Shown here one piece after another: positions 11,735 through 25,625 of a stretch of DNA of 64,000 bases. Each line of letters starts with the position of its first letter. Position 1 is the first letter of the stretch. The notes below the pieces were generated by a model. That model made no database searches, had not been told where the DNA came from, and saw only the letters and a program-made list of their open reading frames with translations. The translations under genes were made by a program, and so were the position numbers. This DNA is from Epiperipatus broadwayi (Eukaryota > Onychophora > Udeonychophora > Euonychophora > Peripatidae), in NCBI GenBank assembly GCA_028023455.1, contig JAQFVV010006352.1:1942204-2006203 (forward strand), written 5' to 3'.

Positions 11735-12085
11735 GGGATTTGAACTCAAATTTTTAAGTACCATACAGCTATCCGCTCTATCTTATACAATCCATATTCA
11801 TGACCACATACATGTGAAAAAAATAAATGATTTTTAGTATACTATTTTATTCTGAACCAGCACTCATCATTTGGTCTAGATCATCATCTTCCACACATAT
11901 ATAGATTCAGTGCTCAGTTTATATTAAGATAGAAAATCTTGATACTTTAATGGACAAGCTTCAATCTTTTCACCCAATAAGCTCCCTGCATCTATCTAAT
12001 CTATCTTATATATTTTATACACATAACCACATACATGTGAAAATAATAAATGATTTCCTGCACTCATCAGTTTGTATAGACAATA
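11735..12085 (+). mobile_element. Two tandem left arms of the foldback family (copy C)
   Basis: The first arm starts gggatttgaactcaaat, has agctatccgctctatctta, tgaccacatacatgtgaaa, accagcactcatcatttgg and gattcagtgctcagttta. A second partial arm (tctatcttatatatt, ataaccacatacatgtgaaaa, cactcatcag) follows at about 11990. Read on the minus strand, the outer end (tagagcgg...gagttcaaatccc) resembles tRNA A and B boxes. The right arms are missing. Confidence 0.65.
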
Positions 12086-12149
12086 TATATATATATATTG
12101 TGCCCTTTTGTATGGGTCTCCATAAATTGTTGTATCAATCTGTTTAAAA

Positions 12150-15100
12150 AAATTTTAAATTTAAGATATATTTAGCTATATGATGTTAATTTTGTTAATA
12201 ACAATCTTTCAAAAAGTGTAATTCAAGTAATTTATGAGTGTTTGATATGTGAAAATTGTGCTGATGTTTGAGAGAGACGTTTCAATAAAGATGATAATAG
12301 TATGTGGTTGGGAAAACTGGCCATAATTAATACTGCATTAAAAAATTTAATAAATAAATGTTTAAAGCTAAAAGTTTTTAAAAAGACAAGTTAAAATTAA
12401 ATGCATATATTTATTGTTGATAAAGATTAATATTTAATAGGTGTATATAAATATTTTAATTATTAGTAGTACATAATAGAAGATTAATATTTGATTTTAA
12501 TAATATCGAATTATTATCTTAAAAGTTGTTATAATATATTGTTTATTTTAAAAAAATATTTATTTTTAAAAAATGAAATTGTTAGTTTATTTTTAGATTA
12601 TTACAAGCGTTTGTATCTGTGTTGTAAAACAGATGTTAGTTAGACACATACACACATGCTTGTGAGTTTTTTTAGTAAAGTTGCCAAAACTATTTTAAAA
12701 TTCTGTTATAAAAATTATAAGTATTATATTGGCTATCACGAGATAAAAATAAAGATAATTAATGTGAAACATTAAAACTGATTTTTAAAATACTGCTTAA
12801 AAAACATAACGAATAAAAATAGACTTAGTTTGTTTATAAAAATAATCTTATAAAAGTTAAAAGTGAAATAAAGTAAGAAAGTATATTTTAAAAAAATGTT
12901 TAATGGATTTAAATAAATGATAAAGATTAATTTAAGAATTTAATAATGTAATAAATAATAAATATTAAATAAGTCATTATTTATTTTTAATTCTGTATTG
13001 TTGGTAAAATATGTAAATAAGCTAGCAAGTTGATTGTTTAATTTACCAATCAAGTGGGGAGTTGATTCCGGTATAAAACCAAGGTTCAATTGTTCGGAGG
13101 GGATTATGATTGTAATTTTTAAAAGTAAAGTGTGCTATTAGAGATAGCTAAGTAAAATTATAGACGCTCTCGTAGTCATTTTAAAAATTATAAGAGAGTG
13201 GTTTTAAATAATTTATAAAAAGTTTTACCGTCAAATATGCAGTGCTAATTTAATTATAGTTTCCTATTGATCGTCTCTATCGAAGCTCAATTTACTATCA
13301 AATAGTCATGAAGACATCGTATAAGGATAAAATGTATTGGAGACTTTATACTAAAAATATAACAAACGCTGGATTAACTAGGAGAATTACTAGATGGATA
13401 AAAGTAATATGTAGGACATTATATAAATTTAAAAGTTAATTGTAATTAATTTTTATAAAGACAAATATTTTAAAGAAAGAGAAATACTTCTTTATGAAGA
13501 AAGTATATGTAAATTATAAATCTAAATATATATCTTGGTAAAGATATGGTAAATCATAATGATTATATAAATACTTGCCTTGTAAAGTCTTTGTGGTTTA
13601 AAAGACTAAATTTTGACAGTTTTAAAAGGCAAATAAATTGGAAGTTTAATTGGCCAAGAAATACCTATAAGTAAAATTATTATATTATTAAAGTCTGAAC
13701 GCTGGTCGTACAGAAGAATTAAAAAAATTAATCTTACCTAGATATTTGTTAAGGAATGCGCAAATAAAATATACGTGGATATCCAAGTCAATTTAGAATA
13801 ATTAAATAAAAATTTATAAACTATTGACTAATTCTAAAATAATAACTTTTAAATAATTTTTCTTTAAAGAAATGAATCCGGATCCTATAAACTATTTTAA
13901 TTTTATTTTGTTTATGGTGGAACTGACTTTTATTTTATTTTTTTTTAAAAAAAAGAACGTTTTCATTTTTTTATAAAAACTTTTAAAACACGTGATGTAC
14001 CGGAAAAGGAAGTAATGTTTGGTGAAAGTTTGTGCCTAGGAAAAAGAACAATTATGGGTGAAAGAAGACACCGTTGGATTTTATGTAATATGTTTTATTT
14101 ATTAACTAACATAAATATTTAATTAATTATTGATTTGTTAAAGATAGGAAAGGTACATTTACATTTTAAAAAATAACTAAATATTAATATAACATTTCAT
14201 TGCATAAAGTTTATTTTTTATAATTATACGACACGTAATATTTTAAAGAATAATTGTTGAGTGTAAATGTGAAATTATTTTGTAAAACTATAATCCTGGA
14301 GGACATCGTATGGCGGACTGTACATTAGAGTATCATTTATGGTAAAAATTATATAATAATAATAATTTGATGTATTTTGATATGTTTTTCTTTAGATCAA
14401 CCAAATATTATTTGATTGTTGAATGAATGTATAAATATTTAAATAATATACACGCATAAGATTAGTAATAACAGTTTTATTTTAATATGCATACTTTGAA
14501 TTTATGATGTAAATTTAATACAACGTAATATGAGAAATCTAGAAACAATTATATGATTCTTTCGTGGATAAATTTTAATGTTTCTGTTATAATATTAGGA
14601 ATGAGATTTATTATATTAGTATAAGTTATTATTTTTCTTTTCAAGTTAATAAGAGATATAAAAATCTATATTTTATTTTATTTTATTAGATAAGTTAAGT
14701 TAATTTTACATAGAAGTTTATATTTTGATTGATGGTTTATCGGATATAGATGATGAGGTATAAGAGAATTTGGATAGTCATTATTTTAAAAAATTGGTCA
14801 TCTGTTTTTCTGAAGTTGAATAAGGTTAAAATGATATTTGTAGATAGAAGTTTATTAGGAAGGAATAGGAATAACAAGTTAAGAAGAGTAATAGTTTAAA
14901 TAGAAAAGAATCATAGAATTTTATTTAATATAATACCTTATAAAATTGGTAATTGTTAAATAATTTTAAAGATTATTTTAAAAGAACATATACGTATTGC
15001 ATATTTTGGTAAGACATGTAGTATGAAATTACATTAGAATGAAATAAATAATTATAATCAATAATTATTATTATATTACAAAGTTATATCAGTTTATACG

Positions 15101-16850
15101 TTATTTGACATTGGAGTAATGCTAATAGTAAATGCAATGCATATTAGTACATTATAATATAAATAGCAGAAATACTTAGGTGAAGTAGCATTTTAATTGT
15201 TAACGTTTGTTTATTTACATATGCTACATTTTAGGATATTTTACATAAAATTTTCTTGTATTAATTGATGACAAAATGATATCTATTAAAATTTAAGTTC
15301 ATCAACTTAATTAAATGTTGTTGATAAAACATTTAAAGAATGTATAAATTATTTATTTATGATTATGGAAATAGTAACAGTGTAAAAAAAAAACTTGTAT
15401 TATTATTTTTTTTTTCCTTATTTTTTATTTTCTTTGGTTTCCACTTTTAATGTAAATAGTGTAAATAAGTTATTGGTTAAAGTTGATGTAAATAAATTTG
15501 TTAAGTTGTTTTAAAATGTGTCGAATTCATTATTTTACACCACAGCATTTGACAACAGATAATTTGAATAAACATAATATTTGCACAATATGAATTTATT
15601 ATTATTATTATTTTAGAAAGAAACACAATATTTTCTTAATATAATTTATAGAAATTAATTGACATTAACATATAATATTATGATGGTCAGAAAGTAATTA
15701 TAATGCACAATATAAGAGTATAATATTATTTATTGCCACAGATTGTTAAATTATAAGAATTTAGTATATTTTAAAATTAAGATGCTATATGGAAATGAAA
15801 GACATGTATATGATTTACTTATTTTCTTAATGATTAATAGTATAATAAAAATAGATAAGATTAAGTTATACAATAAAGATTATTCTTGTTAGTTAGTGTT
15901 ATTGGAGTAAGTTAGGTGTATTTAGGTTTGATATTAAATCCCTTATCATTCCTATCTGCACGAATTATTATTACTTTAAGATAATTAGAAGAACCTGAGA
16001 TTATTTAATTATATTTCCTTAACAAAAGATTGAGAGTTATTTATCTATTATTATGAAAGGTAGTTAATTTATAAAAGACATAAGAGTGCTGTAGATGTAG
16101 TAATAAAATAATAAAGATGTAATTAGTATTCTTATGCCATTGAGATAATGTCTTGGGAAGACATTGGCTCAATGTAAATTCAATTACCAATTGTAACTTC
16201 ACTTCACAGTCTCATGATTTTAGTAAATACTTATTTAATTAGTAGATGATATTGAACTATATTAATTTTTGATAAGTTATAATAAATTTGATAAGATATA
16301 GTATTATAAAAATATATTAAAGATAGTTATACATATTTTGGATAAGCATAACAATTTAATTGAGCTAGTCATATTTTAAGTTATATCATATATCGAGAAG
16401 TGAGGGTACAATATATATATATATATATATATATATTAGTAGAGCCTTACAAATTAGAGATCGATTAAACTCATTTACTTTACTTTTTTCCTTTTCACTT
16501 TAAGTATTACAGTTTAAATAATTAATTTTTAAGAATTATTATATTTTTTATTAGTGGGTCGAATTTCAATATATTTATATTTATTTTACGTATTAGCAAT
16601 ACTAGCAATAAGTAAAAAAAAAACGTTATTTTATGACAAATACATATTTTACTTGTTATAAGTTAAAATGATTAGGTAAAATGTGTCGATTTACTTTATT
16701 ATATATCTACAAGCAAAATTATATTCCTTTTCATGATCACTATAATTTAATATTAAATAAGCACAGCCTAATGTATATGAAATCTAAACATAGGTAAATC
16801 ATACTCACCTTCCTCTATAAGCTATTAGTAAATAACAATCTATAGAGAGA
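12150..16850. other. Gene-free AT-rich block with G-over-C skew on the + strand
   Basis: No frame with family resemblance. By eye G clearly exceeds C on the + strand over much of this block; for example 14821-14880 has 14 G and 1 C. The only clear low-complexity piece is (AT)n at about 16411-16436. Possibly one or more old decayed elements; identity unknown. Confidence 0.4.
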
Positions 16851-16857
16851 ATGTTAA

Positions 16858-16980
16858 GCATTGGTGGTCGAGAGGTCAGCGACAGACGCTTTACAAGCAG
16901 TTGTCCCGGGTTAGCGGGTTCACTTTCTGGCTGATGCTATGACACATGAGGAAAAAAAATAGAGAGAGAATTCAATTATT
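16858..16980 (+). mobile_element. tRNA-derived SINE, copy 2
   Basis: Head gcattggtggtcgagaggtc, B-box region gcgggttcac, then tgatgctatgacacatgagg and a poly(A) run. GCATTGG at the start can pair with the downstream CTGATGC, as an acceptor stem would. Followed by agagagagaattc. Confidence 0.88.
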
Positions 16981-17306
16981 CTTTCAGTTTTTTATCTTTA
17001 TAAAATTCAGGATGGAAATTATATGTTAGAATGGTTGGAATACAATATTAATCATTTCAGCCAAATTACAGTTATTCTAATAGAGAATAGAGACTGATTC
17101 ATATTTTTTACAACATCTATTTGTATTTAAACCATGCTAATATGTAATTTCCACTCTGAATTTTCAGCAATGTTTGTGAAGAAAGTATATAAACATTGGC
17201 TAAAAGAAGAATTAAATTCACTCTATTTTTATCATTGCTGATGTATAAGAGTATTATTTATTTCTAGATTATGGCAAGTTGATTTATTTCCATTTACAAA
17301 CGATTA

Positions 17307-17308
<2 letters not shown>

Positions 17309-17384
<76 letters not shown>
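17309..17384. repeat. Compound trinucleotide microsatellite (GAT)n(TTA)n
   Basis: About ten GAT units followed by about fifteen TTA units. It creates a meaningless poly-isoleucine frame on the minus strand. The flanks (16990-17300 and 17400-18350) contain no recognised gene. Confidence 0.9.
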
Positions 17385-18156
17385 CGAGGTTGTTAAAAAT
17401 GAGGTTAAGTCTGCATCTTCTATCTGAACAATTGAAATTTCAAAATGTTTAATGACATATTTAAATTTGACTAAAACATAACGTCTATTCTGAATTTCTA
17501 AGTAAGTTAGCAAATGAAAGCTTATAAAAACTGAAATCTGAAAGAATAGCTGAATTAACTCTAAAAATTATTGTTTTTTAACAATAGTTTATGAGAGAAT
17601 GTGGATTATGTATAATTACAAATTTCTATAATCAATATTTATTTTTTGATTTATTAAAATTATTAAATAATTTCTTTACTATTTTATAATTATGTGTTAT
17701 CATCGGTGATGTTGAAAACATTTATTAAATAAAATCATTATTGGAAATATTCAGTGGGTTAAAATAAATTAAAATAGAAATTGAATTAATTTTGGTTACG
17801 CCTGTGTTTCACTGTTACATAATTTAGTACATAGACATGTTATAAGGTTTATGAAATAGTAGAAACCCTGTAGTATCGATTATACATTTTGATGATCAAT
17901 GGATGACTGTGCTTACTCGTTTATTGACTCACCATTCCTATAAATTTCTCTTACAAGATATATATATATGTAATTTTATTTGTGTAAATAAGTTATATTT
18001 TTGAATCCTAGTTTTTTATTAAATAGTAATTAATTAAAATTTTAGATCTTAGCAGCTTTTGTATAGATAATTATTTATTGTCACTATACGACGTTTCAAT
18101 TTAGAAAGTCTTTCTCATTGTATATTTAATTATACTGTTCTAAAGTAATATATATA

Positions 18157-18164
18157 TATAAATA
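18157..18164 (+). promoter_or_regulatory. Possible TATA box of the IGFBP/Tg-1 gene
   Basis: TATAAATA at the end of an AT tract, about 190 bp before the ATG. In DNA this AT-rich such a string is expected often by chance, so this is only a positional suggestion; an upstream non-coding exon could put the real promoter elsewhere. Confidence 0.15.
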
Positions 18165-18352
18165 CCTAAACACAAGTATGAATTAATATAAGGAAATATA
18201 TTATTATGTTATTTCTAAAGCTTTATAAATATTGAAATTATTTAACAACAAAATAGGTGGGAAATGAAACAGATTTTATCTTGAACTATGAACTCATTAT
18301 CTATGTCGTCGATAGTTTTAAATGCGGATTTGCTTTCAAAATGTAAATTATT

Positions 18353-18578
18353 ATGATTATTAATTATAAAAAAAGTTTATTTTTATACTTTGTGAGTATA
18401 TATTTTTTATACGATATAATTTATAGTGAGGAATCAATAACATTTGGATGTGAAGATGAGTTTAAAAATGATTTTATTTGCGCCCATGCAATATGTGATC
18501 CTGTTGATTGTAAAGATGGGACATTGATTCCCGGTGGTGGCTGGTGTGGTTGTTGTGATAATTGCGCGATTGAATTAA
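18353..18578 (+). CDS. Coding exon 1: signal peptide plus first 8 cysteines of an IGFBP-type domain
   Basis: Encodes 75 codons plus one base. Residues 1-25 form a signal peptide: a short basic start (NYKK), a hydrophobic core (LFLYFVSIYFLYDII) and likely cleavage near YS/EE. The mature part carries eight cysteines with the core WCGCCDNC preceded by PGG, the hallmark of IGFBP N-terminal domains (family motif GCGCCxxC). The exon ends A|GTAAGTAT, a strong donor, in phase 1; read-through would add nine residues and a stop, so splicing is favoured. The start is the only in-frame ATG giving a signal peptide. A TATAAATA lies about 190 bp upstream. The product is expected to be secreted. Family knowledge: small arthropod IGFBP-like and protease-inhibitor-like secreted proteins use this fold; the ligand cannot be told from sequence. 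Confidence 0.8.
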
Positions 18579-20521
18579 GTAAGTATAGAATTATTAATAT
18601 TTTTTGATATTCTTCATTTTTAACATAAATTACTTAAGCTATGTTCAAACATAATTATTTCCTTTATTAGTGTTTGAGTGTAGATTTAGTTTATATGACA
18701 TTTGAATAAAGTTTACAATAATTGTAAACCATTTTGTTAGCTGTATATTCAAACGTCATTCTTAATTACTTCTAGTTTACTTTGAAAACAATTGTAATGA
18801 TTAGGCTAATTACTGTTCTCTAAATAAAATATGAACTTTCAAATTATTACCCATACTACAGATTGTGAGTAATTTACAGTAAACTTCATTTATATAAAAT
18901 GTCTAACAACTGCTACCAAAATTAGTAAAAATATAATCGATCCTAAACTTTTAATAACTTTATTTAACAAAACTTCTATCTAGAAAGTGAAGTGTGATAA
19001 TTATTTTCAAAAACTTCTACCCCTTTGCCCTCAATAAGAGAAACTGATTTTTCATTTCAAACAGTCTTTTGAAAATAGGTTACAATAACCGCCTTTTTTG
19101 TAAATTATTATTATGTTCATTTGATTTACATACATGGTTATGCATTAAATTATATGCAGTTGAGCAAACTCATTCATTTTTACTTAATTAAACAACCATT
19201 TATTTTTTTATTATTTTGTTTATTTATTAATAACTTTGATTTGTGAAATAATATTCATATATTTATTCAGGGCTATATTAACATTTTTAATTAATTTATT
19301 AAAATTCTTAAACAGCTTTTATCTATATGATTTATTACCTAAATCAAAATCACCACAAAATTTTCATCTTCACCAAAGTTCTTCCAATAGAATGGGAACA
19401 AAATAGACTGTCACATCTCTTATGAGTCTTTTATTTTATTTCCCTATAATTTGTTTAGTTTCAGTATGAATTACTCCTGCTAAGTTGTTAAAGTATATTT
19501 TAATTGGAATTTATAAACTGAGGTCTTGCCTTTTAGCTGGTATCATTCTTATAGACCATTAAACGTGATGAAAATATATCCTATATTAGACAATGGAAAA
19601 TTTATTCTTCCTAGTAAGCGTTAGATCAGTCTTCGCTGGTAAAACAAAAAAAATTATAAATTAATTATTCGGCTCAATACTACTATCTTTACTAACGGCA
19701 ATCATAAAATAAAAAGATGTATACATCAACGTACTCAACAATTAACTACCTCATATGAAAGATACCGGTGTGTATAACTTTTTACAAATTGTTTATACAT
19801 CAGGATAGCAAATTAACTCCACAAATCTAATTATGCCTTACCATGATTATTATTCAGAGACATGTTTGAATTGTATAGCCATAAAGTGAGTCACAATATC
19901 TTAATTTATTGCAACAAAGGATTTATGATTACACTAGTATTGCTTTCACTGATAGAATAAAGTGAACCCAGAAGGTTTTTACTGCTGCTATACACAACAA
20001 AAATGGAACAATTTTTTGTATTTCTTTTCATCACACTTTTAAATTTAAAGAATTATTATGACTTATTATCACATGCACCATACCCATGTTTTAAATACAT
20101 GCACCATCTCCTATTCATCATTATGGTTGGGATCGCTGCTCATTTTATACACTTCTCTTCATGATTTTAAGCATTTCCAAGAAACAAAATTAATATTTCC
20201 TGATATTTATTCAAATATTTGTTTATATTCTATAAATTTAAAATTTATTTCTTTATTTGGTTATTTATTTTTCATTTATTTTGTATGTCCAGGGCATATT
20301 CATCTGTATCACTAAATACTGTTCTATCTTCTATAGATATTGAATTAAATTTGGATTTGTCAATATATAGTGGATAAAGTATAAATTTTTATCTTTTGTA
20401 CTGCACTGTCCGAAATAATTATCGTGATCATGCACTATTTTCCCAATTTCAGGCTTTCTTTATTATTATTTTCATTGTGCCTAGAAAAAAAATGTATTTT
20501 TTTAATTAAGATATTTGGTCC

Positions 20522-21240
20522 TCATATTGTAATAAAAAGTGATATTTTTATTAAATTTCCTTCTAATATATCATTAAGGATGTAAAAATATAATCTGAGT
20601 GTTATTTCCTCATCTGAAGTATATTTGTTTAATTCATGTAATGCTTTCATTACCATTTTCACTTTAGATTCATTAATTAAATATTTCCCTGTATTTATTG
20701 CTGACATTTTCATATATGCATGTGGTTTTATGTATAAATGAACTTGATTCTTTCCCCTCATAATATATTTAGATATTTTTATCTTTTTCAAAGCATCTAT
20801 TTAGGCTTTTGAATTAAATTGAAATCCTATTGAATGTAATTTACTTTGAACACTAAGATCAGGGCATGACCTTGCAATAATGTTTGCACTGCTTCTACAA
20901 ACGTTTTTGTGACAATTGAGATTTTTCCTTCTCTTTAGAATAATCTACATCATCTATCTTTCTCCAATATTTTTCATTAAATGAGCATACTGTTCATTAT
21001 TTTGAACATAGATTTTTAGAATTTGTAATGGATTTTCATTTAATTCTTTTTTACTATTAATCTTTTAGTAGTGCACTATCCATAATCTTCATCCTGTAGC
21101 ATTGTTTAAACACTTTGGATTCCTAATATTCATTATTCATCACAACATAGTATACTCTGTAATGTCTGCATTGTATAATGTTGTTGTGCTGATCTTCTAA
21201 TTACATTATCAACTTTTATAGCAATATATTTATTTTATTA
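20522..21240 (-). pseudogene. Decayed minus-strand coding region, unrecognised
   Basis: A 89-codon frame (with INTGKYLINESKVKMVMKAL and LNKYTSDEEITLRLYFYIL) continues upstream in the same frame past a single TAA into RSCPDLSVQSKLHSIGFQF. Farther upstream, frame-shifted runs such as NENPLQILKIYVQNNEQYAH look protein-like. This is more coherent than the surrounding AT-rich noise. I cannot assign a family; a transposon protein or a processed pseudogene are both possible. Confidence 0.3.
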
Positions 21241-22084
21241 ACTGTCTAACTACATACTAATATCTATTCTCCAATTCTGTTTCTTTTTTTAAATCTTGTT
21301 TGAGTCCAAATCTATTATCACCTATGTTCTCTAGGTAGTATATGTAAATATTATTCAACTTAACAAAGAATGTGGAAAATATAAAAATATATCATGTTGG
21401 AAAACATTTATCAAATGTTCTATAATCTTATTTCTGTACTCAAACCAACACACTGGTTAAAAACTTTAGTTGTCAGAGGCAGAATATAGTGGTAGCAGTG
21501 AAGAAATTAAAAAAATGGGAATGTAAATAAATTTAAACATATCTCTGTAATAATGACTACATATGGTGCTGCATTTTTAATGGTATGGAATATAAACATC
21601 TTTAGATGATAATGAATAATCTTGAACTAATAAATATATTTTTGTATATTTAAGAAACAGATTTAAAAAAAAATTAGATCTTTAATGAAGTTTTAAAATT
21701 TATATGTGAGCTAGAGATAATTTGTATTTAATAAATGATGATTATTAATGTATTTATTTGTAGTTGGTAGATGGAATGCAAAAAAACGTTGACATTCACA
21801 AATATAAGTACAATAATTTAATATGTATATCCATAAGTGTTATATGCATGTGCTGTTACTGCTTAAATATTAATGATATAAATTATAAACCTTAATCATT
21901 ACTTGCAGTATAACTAAACCAAATTCATCTTAAATTTAACATGTAATTAGAATTTTACAAAGTACTGGTTAAATTTCTGATTATCATCACTCTCAAATAG
22001 AAATAGAAACTAATAATAACACTTCATTTAATCTTCTAATGATAACATTTATTTATTTTAATAAATAATGATCTTAAGCATAAA

Positions 22085-22140
22085 ATATTTTGTCTAGAGG
22101 GCTATGGTACAGATTTAGGTTCAAATCCATTTCAAGTTTA
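22085..22140 (+). repeat. Fragment with tRNA-like B box, related to the foldback ends
   Basis: agagggctatggtacagat followed by ttaggttcaaatcc resembles the outer end of foldback copy C read on the opposite strand (ctgtatggtact...gagttcaaatccc). Short and decayed. Confidence 0.35.
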
Positions 22141-22474
22141 TTTCAAAATTTACTACTTAGTACCAATTTCTAACTTGTGAAACCAAATACTCAAAGTGTG
22201 TTGTTACACATTTTTTTGAGTACTTAAAAAATTATCTTGGCAAAATACTTGGGATGTAAAAATGAGAATTTGATGACAATAGGCTGTGCTTAAACTTATC
22301 AATTTCTTCCCAAATTAATTAAATTTCAATACAAAATGAAGATTGAAATAATCCATCAACCAAGTGCTTTATTTAAATATTAAAATATAATTTTAATTTC
22401 CATTCTTAAACCAGGATTATTAGAACTGCACATGGTCAAATTTTATGCTTTATTATATAAATTATTATAATCAT

Positions 22475-22628
22475 TAATATTTAACACAGCATTACGCTGT
22501 TGCACATACGCTTTGAAGATTTTAACTATAAATGAATGAATACTAACACTCAACCACATGATAAGTCTTTGGAAAAGATAGAATGTTCAAAGCGTATGTG
22601 CAACAGCGTAATGCTGTGTTAAATATTA
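22475..22628. mobile_element. MITE with perfect 43-bp terminal inverted repeats
   Basis: 22475-22517 and 22586-22628 are exact reverse complements, starting taatatttaacacagcatta and running to ctttgaa. The spacer is 68 bp. The outer TAA/TTA would fit a TA or TAA target duplication as in mariner-like MITEs. The perfect arms suggest a recent insertion or ongoing arm correction. Confidence 0.88.
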
Positions 22629-23211
22629 CAGTTTACAAACATCGCGCTATAAAAAATGATTTATTTACATACATATAATCATTAATATAATATAGGTTCT
22701 TCTCCTGTTTAAATATGTTTAACACAGGGTGAAGTGACATATGGTCTTTTTAACTTTTTAATTTAAAAAAAAGTCTTATTGGTATTTTTTATTGCATATG
22801 TATTTATATAATTTAAACTTCTAAGGCATCTTATTATAGATGTATATTAACTGAAATATTCTTGTATATTGGGTTAACAACTTCTATAAAGTTTCACATG
22901 TAATAATAAGGATTTTACTCTTTCAACAATTTTTATTCCAGATTAATTGAATGTTGACAAACTTTTGATTTTTAGTGAGTTAGACAAAGTTCTAGTAAAT
23001 AAACATTTAATTGCTGATTTTGGTCAACACCTTTACTATAATGATAGACTTTAAGTTACATTTCTTTCCAATATAGGGATGGCACAAGAAACCTCTGTCT
23101 TCTGGATATTCCATTGAAGACTAATGGAAAAGTAAAATCAATTTTAGAGCACCACATGCAATGTTCAGAAATACCGTCTGTTTCTTTAAAATAATTTCAT
23201 CTGCCATGAAT

Positions 23212-23275
23212 AGTTTGGCGCATTGATAGAATGACAGACTCTGAGACATAAAGTTTTTGAATTGATTGCAATTCC
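23212..23275 (+). repeat. Possible decayed tRNA-like SINE head
   Basis: tggcgcattgatagaatgac then cagactctgagacataaag and ttgaattgattgcaattcc read like A box, anticodon region and B box of a tRNA-like head. One copy only in the window, so weak. Confidence 0.25.
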
Positions 23276-25113
23276 AATATTCTGGTACTTTAAATGTTCA
23301 AATCTCTTATGCTCTCTCCAGCAATAAATCCATTCAAACATTTTATTTTTAATTATAAACTGAAATATATTGTTTGTTAGTAAAACAAATGTATTAAAAT
23401 GCCACCATTTAATTTAATTTACATACATGTGATATCAGACAGACAATATTCTCAAGACATATAATTTAGTCGTTGTCTTACAGATAAATATTTAATCTTA
23501 TCATATACATATCTTCACTTATTTCCATTTATATGCGGCGAAATTATACTAGTTGGAAGAAAAAATTGCAATATAAAATGTAGATCATAAATCGATTATA
23601 CATTTGGTAACTTTCTAATGGAAAGTAAATATCAAATATAATTTACAATTATAAAATAAATTCCATGCGATCTATAAGTGTGAAATAAGTAAAATAAATT
23701 TTAAAGTAATAGGTGATGTTTATTATATTTTGTTTATCTATTTTTGTTGCTGCTTTTAAAATGATTTAAGGTATAATATTAATTAATAAATATTTTTGAT
23801 TACTAATTGGTTATCTTGTCAGAATCTTATTTCTTCTGATAATGAATTAGTGAGATTATATTGATGTGACATATGCTCAGTTCTGAAAAAAACCCAACAA
23901 ATTCGTGTGTGTTTTTCTTGAGAAATGACCGAGACTGTAAAAATAATTTAAATAAAGCAAATAATTTCTTTTCTATTTTATTGTTCAATTATTGTTGAAT
24001 TTAAAAATATATAGATGATATTAAAATGAGCTAAGTACATTTCGTGTGATTCTATAATCAAGCGTGTATATTCCGAGTGAAAAACTTTGCCATATGGTAT
24101 CTACGAAGAAATATTCTAAAATTATTCATTGCTAATAATAAAAACATGGTTATGATATGCTCACTTGATCTTTAATTGGTCAATATCTGTTATTTAAAAA
24201 ATAATGATAAATGGATCTGAGAAGTGGAATAAATTAACAAATATCTATTTGATGTGTTTCCATCATATATAGTCAGCAACGTGATTGCGCCAATGTAATT
24301 AGTATACATCACTACAGTTTATATATATATACACAATCCGTCCAACTTATGGAGAAAAAAATTACACATTATATTAACAACCAAGAATTAACAATACAAT
24401 TTTAATAGCAACTTCGAAAACAATTCTCATATCACTTTACATTATTCAATAATTTTGATTTCAATTTTAACTTTTTAAACAATTATCCATTCTCCTGAAA
24501 AATTGTCTTAATGCAAGTATCTCTCAATCCATCAGGTGTTGAGAGCATATATGCTTTTCTCCTACCTGACTAATGATACTGTCCTTTATATAAGTTCAGA
24601 AATTTTTTAAGAAGTATGTTTCTGTGGATTGCTGATGTGAGGGCTCTAGACCAAAACATACTCATGTTTTTTAAATGGATGCGGACCACTTTTAAATTGA
24701 TGGATGTGTTTTTAACACTTTTTTCTAAGATTAATTCAAGCAGTTTCCTGATCTCACTTACTGTCAATGTTTTCAGCAATGACAGATAAAGGAGTTTTCA
24801 TAAGAATTGTCTCAGGCCTCCTGAAATGTAACTGAATCAGGGCAAACTTAATAGATTCGTTAATAGTTTTTTTCCTCATGTGTCATAGCATTGCCTATGA
24901 TTTTGTTCAATATAGACCCTGAATCAATATCTCTAATCTTGCATTATCAACTTACATTGATTTATCCATGGATTTCTAATAGAACTGATAACTTGTTTGA
25001 TGTTTTGCTTTTTAAATCCACTTTTTCCATGTGCCAGATATAAATATGGTAGCATGATCAGTTAAGATGGAAGCTGGCTTGCCTACCAAAGGAAATTGGA
25101 GGTTTGTTAGCAT

Positions 25114-25625
25114 TTAATGATGTTTTTGCATCAGCCTTGGAAAATAGATATTCAGACATGCATTTAGTAAAAATATCATACACTCCTCATATAAATTTCT
25201 GATGGTTGAAAGATGGAAGAGGCTCATAAAAATATAGGGCCAACAATTCATGAGGCCTATTTGGTAGATAGGCTGCAATATCTCTGCATAAGATTTACTA
25301 CCATATTTTATTTTTAAATACATTTCACATACCCTAATTTTACTAGATATTGTATCAAATATTTTTTGCCAATAAAAATACTGTCTAAGGATAAATTCTG
25401 TTTTCACAGACCATATTGTCTGTATTGACAATGAGTACAATGCATTAATTTATCTACTAAACAAGGGAGTACAACTATTCTCCAAGAACTATCATCACCT
25501 TTAATTAACTTACACATTAAAATTTCCTGATTTAATTTATATCTATCCCTAACCCTAAGAACATATCTACTCTTACTATTTGATTTAGAAAGATCTGACA
25601 AACATCTATGATTTTCTTCATTCAT
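25114..25625 (-). pseudogene. Gypsy integrase fragment (zinc-binding region and core start)
   Basis: Two overlapping frames, shifted relative to each other: the first ends LVDKLMHCTHCQYRQYGL; the second carries LRQYFYWQKIFDTISSKIRV then KYGSKSY. This corresponds to the H..H...YYW.....I...+..C region of retroviral-type integrases, with a frameshift between the His pair and the YW segment. The core is incomplete. Confidence 0.7.

Noticed and set aside
13040-13700. Nuclear copy of mitochondrial rRNA or tRNA
   Set aside because: AT-rich with some tRNA-like strings, but no recognisable conserved rRNA core or gene order.
17304-17513. Minus-strand frame with poly-Ile tail
   Set aside because: Product of the GAT/TTA microsatellite.
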